Source: Cellulomonas phragmiteti (GTDB lineage Bacteria; Actinomycetota; Actinomycetes; Actinomycetales; Cellulomonadaceae). Taken from it: 64,000 nt of DNA. This document shows positions 45,401 through 52,783 of the stretch, one piece after another. The position numbers and the translations under genes are program-made. The DNA lies in contig NZ_BONP01000016.1 in NCBI RefSeq assembly GCF_016862775.1, positions 25,067-89,066 on the forward strand, read 5' to 3'. The notes under the pieces were generated by a model. That model was given only the letters and a program-made list of their open reading frames with translations. It was not told the origin of the DNA and did no database searches. Numbering within the stretch: the first letter of the stretch is position 1; each line of letters starts with the position of its first letter.

Positions 45401-46523
45401 CCAGCGCGGTGAGCTCGGCCACCTGCAGCGACTCGGGGTCGTCCGCGGGGGCGCCGGAGCCGCCGAGGGACAGGTTGAGCACGTCGATGCGGTCGTCGTA
45501 CGCGCCGTCGCCGTTCGGGTCGGCGGCCCAGTCGAGCGCCAGCGCGGTGAGGTTGGTCGAGCCCGCGACGTCGCCGAAGACCTTGAGCGCGTACAGCCCG
45601 GCCTTCGGGGCGGTGCCCGGGCCGACCGGCCAGTCCAGCACCGACGTCAGCGCGGAGTAGTCGCCGTCGAAGGTCTCGCCGTCGGGGGTGATGCCGTAGC
45701 CGCCCGCGGTGCCCGCGACGTGCGTGCCGTGGCCGTGGACGTCGATGGGGTTCTCGTCGGGGACGGGGACGAGCTGGGCACCCGTGCCGCCGGCGTTGTA
45801 GTCCACGCCGGCGAAGTCGTAGCCGCCGAGGTACTTGGCGGGGTCGTACGCGCCGGCGGGGACCGGGCCGGTGCCGTCGGCGCCGTACGCGGCCTCGTAG
45901 GCCTCGACGGTGCCGGGGCCGCCGAACGCGGCGTGGGTGTAGTCGATGCCGGTGTCGATGATGCCGACGGTGACGTCGGTGCCGAGCACGCCGGTGTCCT
46001 GCCAGGTGGCCAGGGTCCGCGTGAACTCGACCTGTGCCGAGTTGTCGAGGGTGCGCTCGGTGACGAGGCGCACGGAGCGGACGTCGGGGTCGTCGGCCAG
46101 GGCGCGCAGCTGGGCGGCGTCGCCGAGGACGAGCGCTCCGGACACGAGGTTGGTGACCGTGGCCAGGCGCTGCGGCCGCGTCGCGGCGGCCCGGGCGGTG
46201 GCCGGCGAGGCCTCCGCGGGCACGACGTCCTCGGCGGCGGCCTGGGTGGCGGCGGCGGCGGCGCGCACCTGCGCGGGGCTGCCGCCGTCGGCGGTGACCT
46301 CGACGCCCGACGGCGTCGTGAGCTCGACGAACGCGGTGACGGTGCCGCTGGCGTCGGCCAGGGCGTCACCGACGCCCTCGACGCGGTCGACCGGGACGGT
46401 GCTGCCGACGAGGAGGTCGGACAGGCCGTCGGGCGGTGCGGCCGTGGCGGGCGGTGCGCCCAGCAGGGCGCCGGCGAGGACGACGGACGCGGCGGTCAGG
46501 GCGGCGAGCGGGCGACGTGGCAT
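42402..46523 (-). CDS. secreted S8 subtilase with PA domain and Ig-like C-terminus
   Basis: 1373 residues. Signal peptide (about 1-28), inhibitor-I9-like prodomain, then the catalytic triad: Asp in GIIDTGIDYTH near 189, His in HGHGTHVAGT near 266, Ser in SNGTSMASPHV near 608. A protease-associated insert lies between His and Ser (about 440-510, with CTAFTAEQAAAVAGKIAYLWW). Beta domains follow, ending with at least two Ig-like modules (GTFTLFDGDTELGTTEVVDG; GAVTIRDRGDVVASADLTVDG; GRVTVLLGVRPVGTVSLVDG). An extracellular protease similar to lactocepin/C5a-peptidase-like subtilases. No sortase signal or S-layer domain recognised at the end, so probably released. Confidence 0.93.
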   Translation of the reverse strand: MPRRPLAALTAASVVLAGALLGAPPATAAPPDGLSDLLVGSTVPVDRVEGVGDALADASGTVTAFVELTTPSGVEVTADGGSPAQVRAAAAATQAAAEDVVPAEASPATARAAATRPQRLATVTNLVSGALVLGDAAQLRALADDPDVRSVRLVTERTLDNSAQVEFTRTLATWQDTGVLGTDVTVGIIDTGIDYTHAAFGGPGTVEAYEAAYGADGTGPVPAGAYDPAKYLGGYDFAGVDYNAGGTGAQLVPVPDENPIDVHGHGTHVAGTAGGYGITPDGETFDGDYSALTSVLDWPVGPGTAPKAGLYALKVFGDVAGSTNLTALALDWAADPNGDGAYDDRIDVLNLSLGGSGAPADDPESLQVAELTALGTTVVLSAGNEGDVEDIGGSPGNGFAGLTVAWSIGKDLAFDALEVTEAADPALVGRHAGQNSVSYSGADVTAPVAYVGATFDGCTAFTAEQAAAVAGKIAYLWWDDDDATRACGSGLRFNNATAAGAVGVILPTELDVFAAGIAGNAAIPGFQMTATTTEALLPEIEAGTLVATIGPSLALSTRQDVGRDTLSSSSSRGVHGSLGWGKPDVAAPGQQIVSANVGTGTGGTSSNGTSMASPHVAGIAALVREARPGWSAAQVKAAIVNTATHDLATEPGGDLFYGPARVGSGRVDALAAVTNDTLVYNADRPQQTSVSFGVVPLADKPVTIRKAVTVQNLGSTARTYSTSVTSSTTSGGATITAAPASLRVPAGGTGIVTLTFTADPATVARDIDPTQQAQQITGLPREYVSQVSGRLVLASGSTRWRLPVQATPRPTTDLTAADVTFADPSGTTAELAFSGRDVEADGWYGLATPLVHGADSPRLEALPAGAETSRSTIAAGDIRHAGWASTAPAVTAAGGDPTADGYLGVGIATDGDWAALGHSLQPWVLLDTDGDGTTDVVSIASKLADTDYSVVETYDWETGDLLAGPELLYPFAGNIEMGAFDNSTVVVPVPLAALGVEPGTQVGVTAQMRSPYAFPADGIVDEVAFTVDPYAPPLWFASNIGSDFVSQTFDGATIEVHGGPGAADADVLVLHHLNGTGDRAQVVGVTVPDVIATTTTLEVDSELTAGRSTLFQMTVTPREATGTFTLFDGDTELGTTEVVDGAGVWSTEALGAGTHLLRAQYTPDSPAFAPSSSDVVEIELAPSVSTTTLRVTPGVARYGQPVTATVTVTGDSWAPAGAVTIRDRGDVVASADLTVDGLTGTATVELPRDLATGTHRLVAVFEGTDDVERSEGVAQVRVLPGAATATLEAESWTVPRGSTPAVTVRVGGGDGAPAATGRVTVLLGVRPVGTVSLVDGAATVTLPAVRTSSVVTVLYTGGGGYLPTATARVIRVG

Positions 46524-46740
46524 GTGGTCTCATCCCGGGGGTGTCGGACGACGAGGAGCGGGACAGGCGTCGCGACGGGTGGCCCCCCCGGGACGTCACA
46601 CCCGGGTATGGCTGTGGTCACAGCGCCCCGGGCACGGGGTGCACGCTACTGACCAGTAGGCGATTCGTCACCCCATCTCCACAAATTCTCTTCCGCGGGG
46701 GTTCGTCGGCTTCGCCGGGTCGCCGCGGACGCGCGTCGGG
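46524..46740. promoter_or_regulatory. leader of the subtilase gene with two palindromes
   Basis: 217 bases without a gene. Two perfect palindromes lie 35 bases apart, centre to centre: GCTGTG-GT-CACAGC (46611-46624) and CTACTG-AC-CAGTAG (46646-46659). An unusually AT-rich patch (near 46670-46690) lies further upstream of the gene. They are operator candidates for the protease; the promoter hexamers are not certain. Confidence 0.5.
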
Positions 46741-47160
46741 TCAGCGCGGTGCGAGGGAGCCCACCCCGTGCGGGGGCGTGGTGGCAGCCGGCACGGCGAG
46801 CGGGGAGCGCGCCGCCACGGCGCGCGCGGTGACGATCGGGATCGACCCGGTGCGCGGCACGTCCGCCGCGGCGGGGGCCGCGGTGAACCGCGGCTTGCGC
46901 CCGGGGCGGCGGCGGAACCGCCGGTCCTCGATGCCCTCGAGCGTCGTCGCCCGCCAGACCGCGCCGCCGTTGAGCCGGCCGTCGGGCGGCGGGAGCCACG
47001 GCACCTTGCGCGACAGCCACACGCGGATCGTCGCGTGCTCGACGTCGAGGCGGCGGGCGAGCCGCGCGATGTCGTAGAGGTCGTCGAGGCCGCCGCCGTC
47101 TCCGGCGGGGGGCGGGGGGACGGTGCCGACCGGGGCGGGTCGGTCGTCGTCTGCGGGCAC
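46741..47160 (-). CDS. small DNA-binding protein with AlpA/MerR-like HTH
   Basis: 139 residues. The core LDDLYDIARLARRLDVEHATIRVWLSRKVPWLPPPDGRLNGG (about 24-65) has the helix-turn-helix and wing of MerR/AlpA-like winged helices; the rest is Arg/Pro/Ala-rich and probably disordered. GTG start at 47160, chosen because TACGCT (complement of 47168-47173) lies seven bases upstream, the leaderless pattern. Divergent from the M15 peptidase at 47291; the 30-bp palindrome between them is a plausible binding site, but this is inference. Confidence 0.75.
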   Translation of the reverse strand: MPADDDRPAPVGTVPPPPAGDGGGLDDLYDIARLARRLDVEHATIRVWLSRKVPWLPPPDGRLNGGAVWRATTLEGIEDRRFRRRPGRKPRFTAAPAAADVPRTGSIPIVTARAVAARSPLAVPAATTPPHGVGSLAPR

Positions 47161-47248
47161 GGCCGTCAGCGTAATCGGCCGTCCGTGCCGCTCGTGTGAC
47201 GGTTCGGTAACAGGATGTGCACAGGATCTTCGCCTGCCCGGAGGCCTC

Positions 47249-47283
47249 AAGTGTGCTGGACGATCGTCCGACACACTTAACGT
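47249..47283 (+). promoter_or_regulatory. 30-bp near-perfect palindrome next to the M15 promoter
   Basis: Half-site AAGTGTG, two unpaired bases, GGACGA at 47249-47263 is mirrored by TCGTCC, two unpaired bases, CACACTT at 47264-47278; 26 of 30 positions are symmetric. It touches the -10 TAACGT (47278-47283), which lies seven bases before the GTG at 47291. Bound protein would cover the -35 region. Confidence 0.7.
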
Positions 47284-47290
47284 GTTTCGC

Positions 47291-48526
47291 GTGAGTGACA
47301 GATTGCCGAGCCGTCGGCGTCGGTCGTCGGGCGGCAGGCATGTCGCCTCGCGTCCGGAGCCGGCCGCCCTTCCGCGCGCCCTGCGCCTCTCCCGGGTGCC
47401 GACCCGCCTCGCCCAGGGCGGGGTCGCCCTCGGGCTCGTCCTGAGCATGGGTGCCGTCGTCGTGACCGCCGACGGCGCCGAGCCGACCCCGACGTCGGTC
47501 GTCGACCCCGACGCCGCGCTCGCGCGCGCCTCCGCCGAGCGTGCCGCCACCGCGTACGCCGCCCAGCTGCGGGTGCAGGCCGTCGACGCCGCGCAGGCCG
47601 CCGTCGAGCAGGTCTCGCGCGTGCGGTCCGACGCGACCGAGGTCGCCGTCCCCGACGACGTCCTCGCCGAGCTCGACGCCGCCACTGCCGCGCTGCAGGA
47701 CGCGATCGCCGAGGTCGACGCCCAGCCCGTCATCGAGCGCCGCCCCAGCGTCTCGCGCAGCGAGGAGCGGGCCGGTGCCGACGTCACGCCGACCCCGGCG
47801 CCCAGCACGACCACGCCGGCCACGGCCGGGACCACGGCCGCCACCGTCGGCCCGCCCGCCGAGACCGCGTCCCCCGAGGCCGCGGAGCCGCCGGCGGCCG
47901 AGGCCCTCACCGAGGCGACCCTCCCCGACACGACCGACCCGGCGACCACGCCGCTGCGCATCGCGCTCGACCGCGTGCGCCAGGCCGCGCAGGTCGTCCT
48001 GTCCACCACCGAGCAGAAGAAGGCCGAGGCCGCCGCCGCCCAGGTCGCCGCCGAGGTCGCCGCGGCCGAGGCCGAGCGCGTCGCGACCGAGCAGGCCGCG
48101 CAGCGGGCCGCGTGGAAGGCGTCCCTGCGGGGCTACGCCAACGGCCAGATCCCCAGCTCGGCGCTCTGCGGGGTGTCGTTCGACTCTTCCGCGCTGCTGC
48201 GCTGCGACGCCGCCGAGGCGCTCGACGCCCTCGACGCCGCCTTCGCCGCCCGGTTCGGCACTCACCTGACGATCTCCGACTCGTACCGCTCGTACGCCGG
48301 GCAGGTCGCGTGCCGCGCCAGCAAGGGCAGCCTCTGTGCGGCGCCGGGCACGTCGAACCACGGCTGGGGCCTCGCGGTCGACCTCGGGGGCAGCGTGCAG
48401 ACCTTCGGCACCGCGCAGCACCAGTGGATGCGGGAGAACGCCCCGTCGTTCCAGTGGACACTGCCCGAGTGGGCCCGGGCCGGTGGCAGCAAGCCGGAGC
48501 CGTGGCACTGGGAGTACGTCGGCTGA
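47291..48526 (+). CDS. M15-family D,D-carboxypeptidase-like wall hydrolase
   Basis: 411 residues. Arg-rich start and a hydrophobic segment (about 35-55) for export, a long Ala/Glu/Val helical region with coiled-coil character, a Thr/Pro linker, a second helical stretch, then the peptidase: SDSYRSYAGQVA, SNHGWGLAVDLGG with the zinc His/Asp, and the C-terminal EPWHWEYVG. GTG at 47291 preferred to the one at 47282 because TAACGT then lies seven bases upstream (leaderless). Paralogue of the gene at 25177, but longer and with a different operator. Trims peptidoglycan stem peptides by family function. Confidence 0.87.
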   Translation: MSDRLPSRRRRSSGGRHVASRPEPAALPRALRLSRVPTRLAQGGVALGLVLSMGAVVVTADGAEPTPTSVVDPDAALARASAERAATAYAAQLRVQAVDAAQAAVEQVSRVRSDATEVAVPDDVLAELDAATAALQDAIAEVDAQPVIERRPSVSRSEERAGADVTPTPAPSTTTPATAGTTAATVGPPAETASPEAAEPPAAEALTEATLPDTTDPATTPLRIALDRVRQAAQVVLSTTEQKKAEAAAAQVAAEVAAAEAERVATEQAAQRAAWKASLRGYANGQIPSSALCGVSFDSSALLRCDAAEALDALDAAFAARFGTHLTISDSYRSYAGQVACRASKGSLCAAPGTSNHGWGLAVDLGGSVQTFGTAQHQWMRENAPSFQWTLPEWARAGGSKPEPWHWEYVG

Positions 48527-48543
48527 GTCATACGATCGGCTGC

Positions 48544-49698
48544 ATGACCGAGCCGACGTCCCCGACGCGCCCCCTGGTCGGACGCGGGGCGGAGCTCGAC
48601 GACATCGACGAGCTGCTCTCGTCCGTGGCGACGGGCGGCGGCGCCACGGTGCTCCTCGAGGGCGAGGCCGGGGTGGGACGCACCCGGCTCGTCGAGGCGC
48701 TGCAGGGCGCCGCGGAGCTGCTCGGTGTCGAGGTGTGCCTCGGCCGCGCGGTGGGACCGGGCGCGGCCCCCTACGCGCTGCTCAGCGACGCCCTGCTCGG
48801 CCCGTCCCGTGGCCGCGACGACCGGGGCCCCGTCGTCGCCGAGCTCGCGGCCCTGCTCGACGTGCTCCCGCCGGAGCGTGCCGACGCCCCCGCGCGGTTC
48901 GCGCGCGCCGACGAGCTGTTCGCGGCCCTCGTGCGCCGGCGCGGCGAGCGCGGCCCGTGGGTCCTGGTGCTGGAGGACGTGCACCTCGCGGACCCGTGCA
49001 CGCTGCACCTGCTCGCGGACCTGGCCGGCGAGGGAGCGCGACCGCGGGCCCTGACCGTCATGACGATGCGGGGGGTGCCGCACCGGGACGAGCTCGACGT
49101 GGTGGTCGCCGGCTGGACGCGTGCCGGGGCGCGCTACCTCGAGCTGCGCCCGCTGGGGCCGGCGGCCACGCTCGAGCTCGCGCAGTGCCTGCTCAACGCG
49201 GGCGTCGGCCCGGCGCTGCGCGGCGTGCTGGCGACCGCGGGCGGCAACCCCCGGCTCGTCGTCGACGTGCTGCGCACCGCCGAGGCGTGCGGCGTGCTCG
49301 AGCGCAGCGGCGGCGTCGTCGAGGCGGTCGGCACGGGGTGGCTCGAGGAGCTCGACGAGGTCGGGCGCGCGCACGTCCAGCACCTCGGACCGCAGGTCCT
49401 GGCCCTGCTCGGGCAGGCGTCGGTGCTCGGGGCGTCGTTCGTCGTGGGTGACCTGGCCGCGCTGGCGGGCGAGCCCGTCACCGAGTGCTGGCGCACGCTG
49501 CGTCACGGCCTGGCGGCGGGCGTCGTGCACGCGCGCGGCGACCGCCTCGTGTTCCGTCACGACCTCGTGCGGACGTCGCTGTACGCGGGGCTCGAGGCGG
49601 GGCAGCGGCGGGCGCTGCACGCCCGGGCCGCGTGGGCCCTGCGCGCGGCCGGCGCGCCGGCGCACGTGGTCGCCGCCCACCTGGAGCGCGCGCGCTGA
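48544..49698 (+). CDS. LAL-like AAA ATPase lacking the LuxR HTH, with a Lys-to-Arg P-loop
   Basis: 384 residues. Aligns by eye with the N-terminal ATPase part of LAL regulators: PLVGRGAELDDIDELL, P-loop EGEAGVGRTRL at about 39-49, Walker B VLVLEDVHLAD near 140, and RLVFRHDLVRTSLYAGL before the end. The P-loop Lys is Arg46, which should weaken or abolish ATP hydrolysis, and the TPR and HTH regions of the full-length LAL protein (983 residues at 28750-31701) are absent. Nothing downstream (70 bases to the next gene) looks like a remnant. ATG start after TACGAT (48531-48536), seven bases upstream: leaderless. Confidence 0.82.
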   Translation: MTEPTSPTRPLVGRGAELDDIDELLSSVATGGGATVLLEGEAGVGRTRLVEALQGAAELLGVEVCLGRAVGPGAAPYALLSDALLGPSRGRDDRGPVVAELAALLDVLPPERADAPARFARADELFAALVRRRGERGPWVLVLEDVHLADPCTLHLLADLAGEGARPRALTVMTMRGVPHRDELDVVVAGWTRAGARYLELRPLGPAATLELAQCLLNAGVGPALRGVLATAGGNPRLVVDVLRTAEACGVLERSGGVVEAVGTGWLEELDEVGRAHVQHLGPQVLALLGQASVLGASFVVGDLAALAGEPVTECWRTLRHGLAAGVVHARGDRLVFRHDLVRTSLYAGLEAGQRRALHARAAWALRAAGAPAHVVAAHLERAR

Positions 49699-49768
49699 GT
49701 CCGGCACCCGCCTAGGGTCGACCGTGGGCGCGGGTCGCGCCCCTTCACCCGACGCACGAGGAGTGGAC

Positions 49769-50209
49769 ATGCCCACGCGCACCGCACGGACCGCCTGGAA
49801 CGGCACGCTGCAGGACGGCGGCGGCCAGGTCGAGCTCACCAGCTCGAAGGTCGGCACGTACGACGTCTCGTTCCCGAAGCGGGCGGCCGACGACGCGGGC
49901 GGCACGACGAGCCCCGAGGAGCTCATCGCCGCCGCGCACTCGTCCTGCTACGCCATGCAGCTCTCGGCCGACATCGCCCAGGCGGGCGGCACGCCGATCG
50001 CGCTCGACGTCACGGCCGACGTCAGCCTGGGCCCGGACCCGGCCGGCGGCTTCCGCATCACCGGGATCGCGCTGACGGTGCGCGGCGAGGTCGAGGGCCT
50101 GGACGACGCCGGGTTCCGCCAGGCGGCCGAGGCGGCCAAGGCCGGGTGCCCGGTGAGCAAGGCGCTGACGGGCACGGAGATCACGCTCGACGCGACGCTG
50201 GAGTCCTGA
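49769..50209 (+). CDS. OsmC-family peroxiredoxin
   Basis: 146 residues. Reduces organic hydroperoxides with two Cys: the first in AAAHSSCYAMQLS near residue 54, the second in KAGCPVSKAL near 129, at the spacing of the OsmC branch rather than Ohr. ATG with GAGGAG about seven bases before it; TAGGGT at 49711-49716 would give a leader of about 45 bases. No Ohr-type regulator adjoins it. Confidence 0.9.
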   Translation: MPTRTARTAWNGTLQDGGGQVELTSSKVGTYDVSFPKRAADDAGGTTSPEELIAAAHSSCYAMQLSADIAQAGGTPIALDVTADVSLGPDPAGGFRITGIALTVRGEVEGLDDAGFRQAAEAAKAGCPVSKALTGTEITLDATLES

Positions 50210-50230
50210 CCCCGGGGACCTCGGTCCCAT

Positions 50231-50258
50231 GAGGTGAGGCTTGCCTCACCTCTAGGTT
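50231..50258 (+). promoter_or_regulatory. DtxR/IdeR-like iron box and -10 of the feo operon
   Basis: A perfect 22-bp palindrome, GAGGTGAGGC-TT-GCCTCACCTC (50231-50252), directly abuts the -10 TAGGTT (50253-50258). It matches the DtxR/IdeR core AGGTTAGGCTAACCT at 12 of 15 positions, in both orientations with overlap. Iron-loaded repressor bound here would shut off iron uptake. Confidence 0.75.
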
Positions 50259-50265
50259 GGGCGCC

Positions 50266-50520
50266 GTGGATCTGAGCGGTGTGCCCACCGGCGGGACCGC
50301 CCGCGTGGCCGGCCTCGACCTCGAGGACGGCCCGCGGGTCCGCCTGCAGGAGCTGGGCCTGCGCCCCGGGGGTGAGCTGCGGGTCACCCTCCGGGGCGCG
50401 TTCGGCGGGCTCGTCGTGGCGGTCGGCGCCGACCGGTTCGCGGTCGACGCCCGTACCGCGGCGTGCATCCGGGTCGCGCCGGTCGCCGGCGCGCGGGGAG
50501 CGACGGACGTGGCGCCGTGA
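50266..50520 (+). CDS. feoA: ferrous iron transport protein FeoA
   Basis: 84 residues, SH3-like fold: GTARVAGLDLE, VRLQELGLRPGGELRVTLRG and VVAVGADRFAVDARTAACIRV. Small cytoplasmic partner of FeoB. GTG start seven bases after the -10 TAGGTT, so the operon mRNA is probably leaderless. The stop overlaps the feoB start by four bases (GTGA). Confidence 0.93.
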   Translation: MDLSGVPTGGTARVAGLDLEDGPRVRLQELGLRPGGELRVTLRGAFGGLVVAVGADRFAVDARTAACIRVAPVAGARGATDVAP

Positions 50521-52448
50521 GCTGTCACGAGGCCACGCCCGCCGCGCCGGCGCCCACCCTCGACACCCCGCTCGTCGTCCTCGTCGGCAACCCGAACGTC
50601 GGCAAGTCGACGCTGTTCAACGCCCTGACGGGCGGGCGCCAGCGCGTCGTCAACGCACCCGGCACGACCGTCGAGCTGCAGACGGGCGCCTGGCGGACGT
50701 CCGCGCCCGACGCGCCGACCCTGCGCCTGGTCGACCTGCCCGGCGCCTACAGCCTGCTCGCCCGCACCCCCGACGAGCAGGTCACGGCCGACGCCGTCGG
50801 TGGGGCGGGCGCCCTGGGCCGGCCCGACCTCGCGGTCGTCCTCGTCGAGGCCGGGGCCCTGTCGCGGTCCCTGTACCTGCTGGCGCAGGCCGCCCGGCAG
50901 GTCCGGCGCGTCGTCGTCGCCCTGACGATGTGCGACGTCGCCCGCGACCGCGGCGTCGACGTCGACGCCGCGGCCCTCGCCGCCCGGCTCGGCGTGCCCG
51001 TCGTCCCCGTGCACCCGCGCAGCGGGCGCGGCACGGACGCGCTCGAGCGGGCCGTGGTGGCCACGCTCGCCGCCGCCGGGTCGGGGAGCGCGACGCCGCC
51101 GCCCGGTCCCACCGGTGCGGCACCCGACGACGTCGAGGCGCTGTTCGCGTGGGTCGACGACGTCGTGCGGGCCGTCGGGGGTGTCGCACCCACCGGGGTG
51201 CGGACCTGGTCGGACCGGGTCGACCGGGTGCTGCTGCACCCCGTGCTCGGCGTGCCCGTGCTGCTGGCCGTGACGTGGTCGCTGTTCCAGCTCGCGACCG
51301 CTGCCGCGGCACCGCTCATGGACGCGGTCGCCGGGCTCGTCGACGGTCCGCTCACGGGTGCCGTCACCGCAGGGCTCGAGGCGGTGCGCGCGCCCGCGTG
51401 GCTCCACGGCCTGCTGGTCGACGGCGTGCTCGCCGGCGTGGGGACCGTGGCGGCGTTCGTGCCGCTCATGGCCCTGATGTTCGTGGCCGTGGCCGTGCTC
51501 GAGGACTGCGGGTACCTCGCGCGCGCCGCGTTCGTCGCCGACCGCGCGATGCGGGCCATCGGGCTCGACGGCCGCGCGATGCTGCCGTTCGTCGTCGGCT
51601 TCGGGTGCAACCTGCCCGCGCTGGCGGCCACGCGCACGCTCCCGCACGCCCGCCAGCGGCTCCTGGTCGGGCTGCTCGTGCCCTGGACCACGTGCCCGGC
51701 CCGCCTCACGGTCTACGTGCTGCTCGCGTCCGTGTTCTTCCCCGCGCACGCGGGCACCGCGATCTTCCTCATGTACGTGGCGAGCATCGCGCTCGTCGTG
51801 CTGGGCGGCCTCGTGCTGCGGGCGACCCTGTTCCGGGACCTGGTGCGCGAGCCCCTCGTGCTCGCGCTGCCCGCCTACCAGCGGCCGCGGCTGCGCGCGC
51901 TGGCCGCCTCGACGTGGGCGCGGGTGCGCTCCTTCCTCACCAAGGCCGGGCAGGTGATCGTCGTCACGCTGACGGTCGTGTGGCTCGCGCTCGCCGTGCC
52001 GGTCGCGGGCGGGCACGCGGTGGGCGACGTGCCCGTGGAGGACTCGCTGTACGGGCGCGCCGCCCAGGGTGTCGCACCCGTGCTGGCGCCCGCGGGCTTC
52101 GGCGACTGGCACGCGGCGGCGGCGCTCGTGACGGGGTTCGTCGCCAAGGAGGTCGTCGTCGGGGCGCTCGCGCAGGTGTACGCGGTCGACGAGCCCGACG
52201 ACCCGGCGGCGTCGGGTGACCTGGGGGAGCGGATCCGTGCGACCTTCGAGGAGTCCTCGGGCGGGCACCCCGGTGCGGCGGCGGCCGCGTTCATGGTGTT
52301 CGTGCTCGCGTACACGCCCTGCCTGGCGACGGTCGCCGAGCAGTGGCGGCTGTTCGGTGCCCGCTGGACGCTCGGGTGCGTGGGCGCGCAGCTCGCGGTC
52401 GCGTGGCTGCTGGCGGTCGCGGTGTTCCGGGTGGGGGTGCTGCTGTGA
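50517..52448 (+). CDS. feoB: ferrous iron transporter FeoB
   Basis: 643 residues, shorter than the E. coli protein of 773. GTPase domain: G1 GNPNVGKST (24-32), G2 region NAPGTTVE, G3 DLPGAYSL, and G4 as TMCD where NxxD is usual. Helical spacer follows, then about eight membrane helices with two Gate/Nucleoside-recognition halves (CGYLARAAFVADRAMRAIGLDGRAMLPFVVGFGCNLPA). Imports Fe(II). GTG start overlaps feoA; the stop overlaps the feoC-like start. Confidence 0.95.
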   Translation: MSCHEATPAAPAPTLDTPLVVLVGNPNVGKSTLFNALTGGRQRVVNAPGTTVELQTGAWRTSAPDAPTLRLVDLPGAYSLLARTPDEQVTADAVGGAGALGRPDLAVVLVEAGALSRSLYLLAQAARQVRRVVVALTMCDVARDRGVDVDAAALAARLGVPVVPVHPRSGRGTDALERAVVATLAAAGSGSATPPPGPTGAAPDDVEALFAWVDDVVRAVGGVAPTGVRTWSDRVDRVLLHPVLGVPVLLAVTWSLFQLATAAAAPLMDAVAGLVDGPLTGAVTAGLEAVRAPAWLHGLLVDGVLAGVGTVAAFVPLMALMFVAVAVLEDCGYLARAAFVADRAMRAIGLDGRAMLPFVVGFGCNLPALAATRTLPHARQRLLVGLLVPWTTCPARLTVYVLLASVFFPAHAGTAIFLMYVASIALVVLGGLVLRATLFRDLVREPLVLALPAYQRPRLRALAASTWARVRSFLTKAGQVIVVTLTVVWLALAVPVAGGHAVGDVPVEDSLYGRAAQGVAPVLAPAGFGDWHAAAALVTGFVAKEVVVGALAQVYAVDEPDDPAASGDLGERIRATFEESSGGHPGAAAAAFMVFVLAYTPCLATVAEQWRLFGARWTLGCVGAQLAVAWLLAVAVFRVGVLL

Positions 52449-52675
52449 GCCTGCTCGCGGACGTCGTCGCGGCGTCGGGGCGCGGCCGGGGGCCGGCGTC
52501 GGTCGCGCGCGAGCTGGGCGTCGACGAGGGGCTGGTCCTCACCGTGCTCGACCACGCCGCGCGCGTCGGCCTGGTGCAGACCTCGTCCGCGGCCCTCGGT
52601 CGCAGCGGGTGCGGCACGTGCCCGCCGCGTGGCTCCCGGCCGCCGGCGTGCGTCGCGTGCCCCCTGACGCGCTGA
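52445..52675 (+). CDS. FeoC-like small winged-helix protein
   Basis: 76 residues. A winged-helix-like start (LADVVAASGRGRGPASVARELGVDEGLVLTVLDHAARVGLV) is followed by a Cys-rich tail CGTCPPRGSRPPACVAC, suitable for an iron-sulfur cluster or other metal. FeoC proteins tune FeoB stability or feo expression. GTG start overlaps the feoB stop (GTGA). The Cys spacing (C-x2-C-x8-C-x2-C) differs from that of E. coli FeoC. Confidence 0.82.
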   Translation: MSLLADVVAASGRGRGPASVARELGVDEGLVLTVLDHAARVGLVQTSSAALGRSGCGTCPPRGSRPPACVACPLTR

Positions 52676-52783
52676 CCCGCTGACGCCCGCGTGTGCCGCG
52701 TGGGCTCAAGCACCGCCCCCGACCCGCCGATGACCGAACGACGGTTCGTCCCGGACCGCCCCCCGTCGTCCACGGAGACCGGC

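Noticed and set aside
47161..47290. Possible ydaO/yuaA c-di-AMP riboswitch before the M15 gene, suggested by disA in the window
   Set aside because: The gap is only 130 bases, is explained by two leaderless promoters and a palindrome, and lacks the conserved riboswitch segments.
49699..49768. Remnant of a LuxR HTH after the short LAL-like ATPase
   Set aside because: Only 70 bases separate it from the OsmC gene, and no HTH-like coding is seen in any frame.
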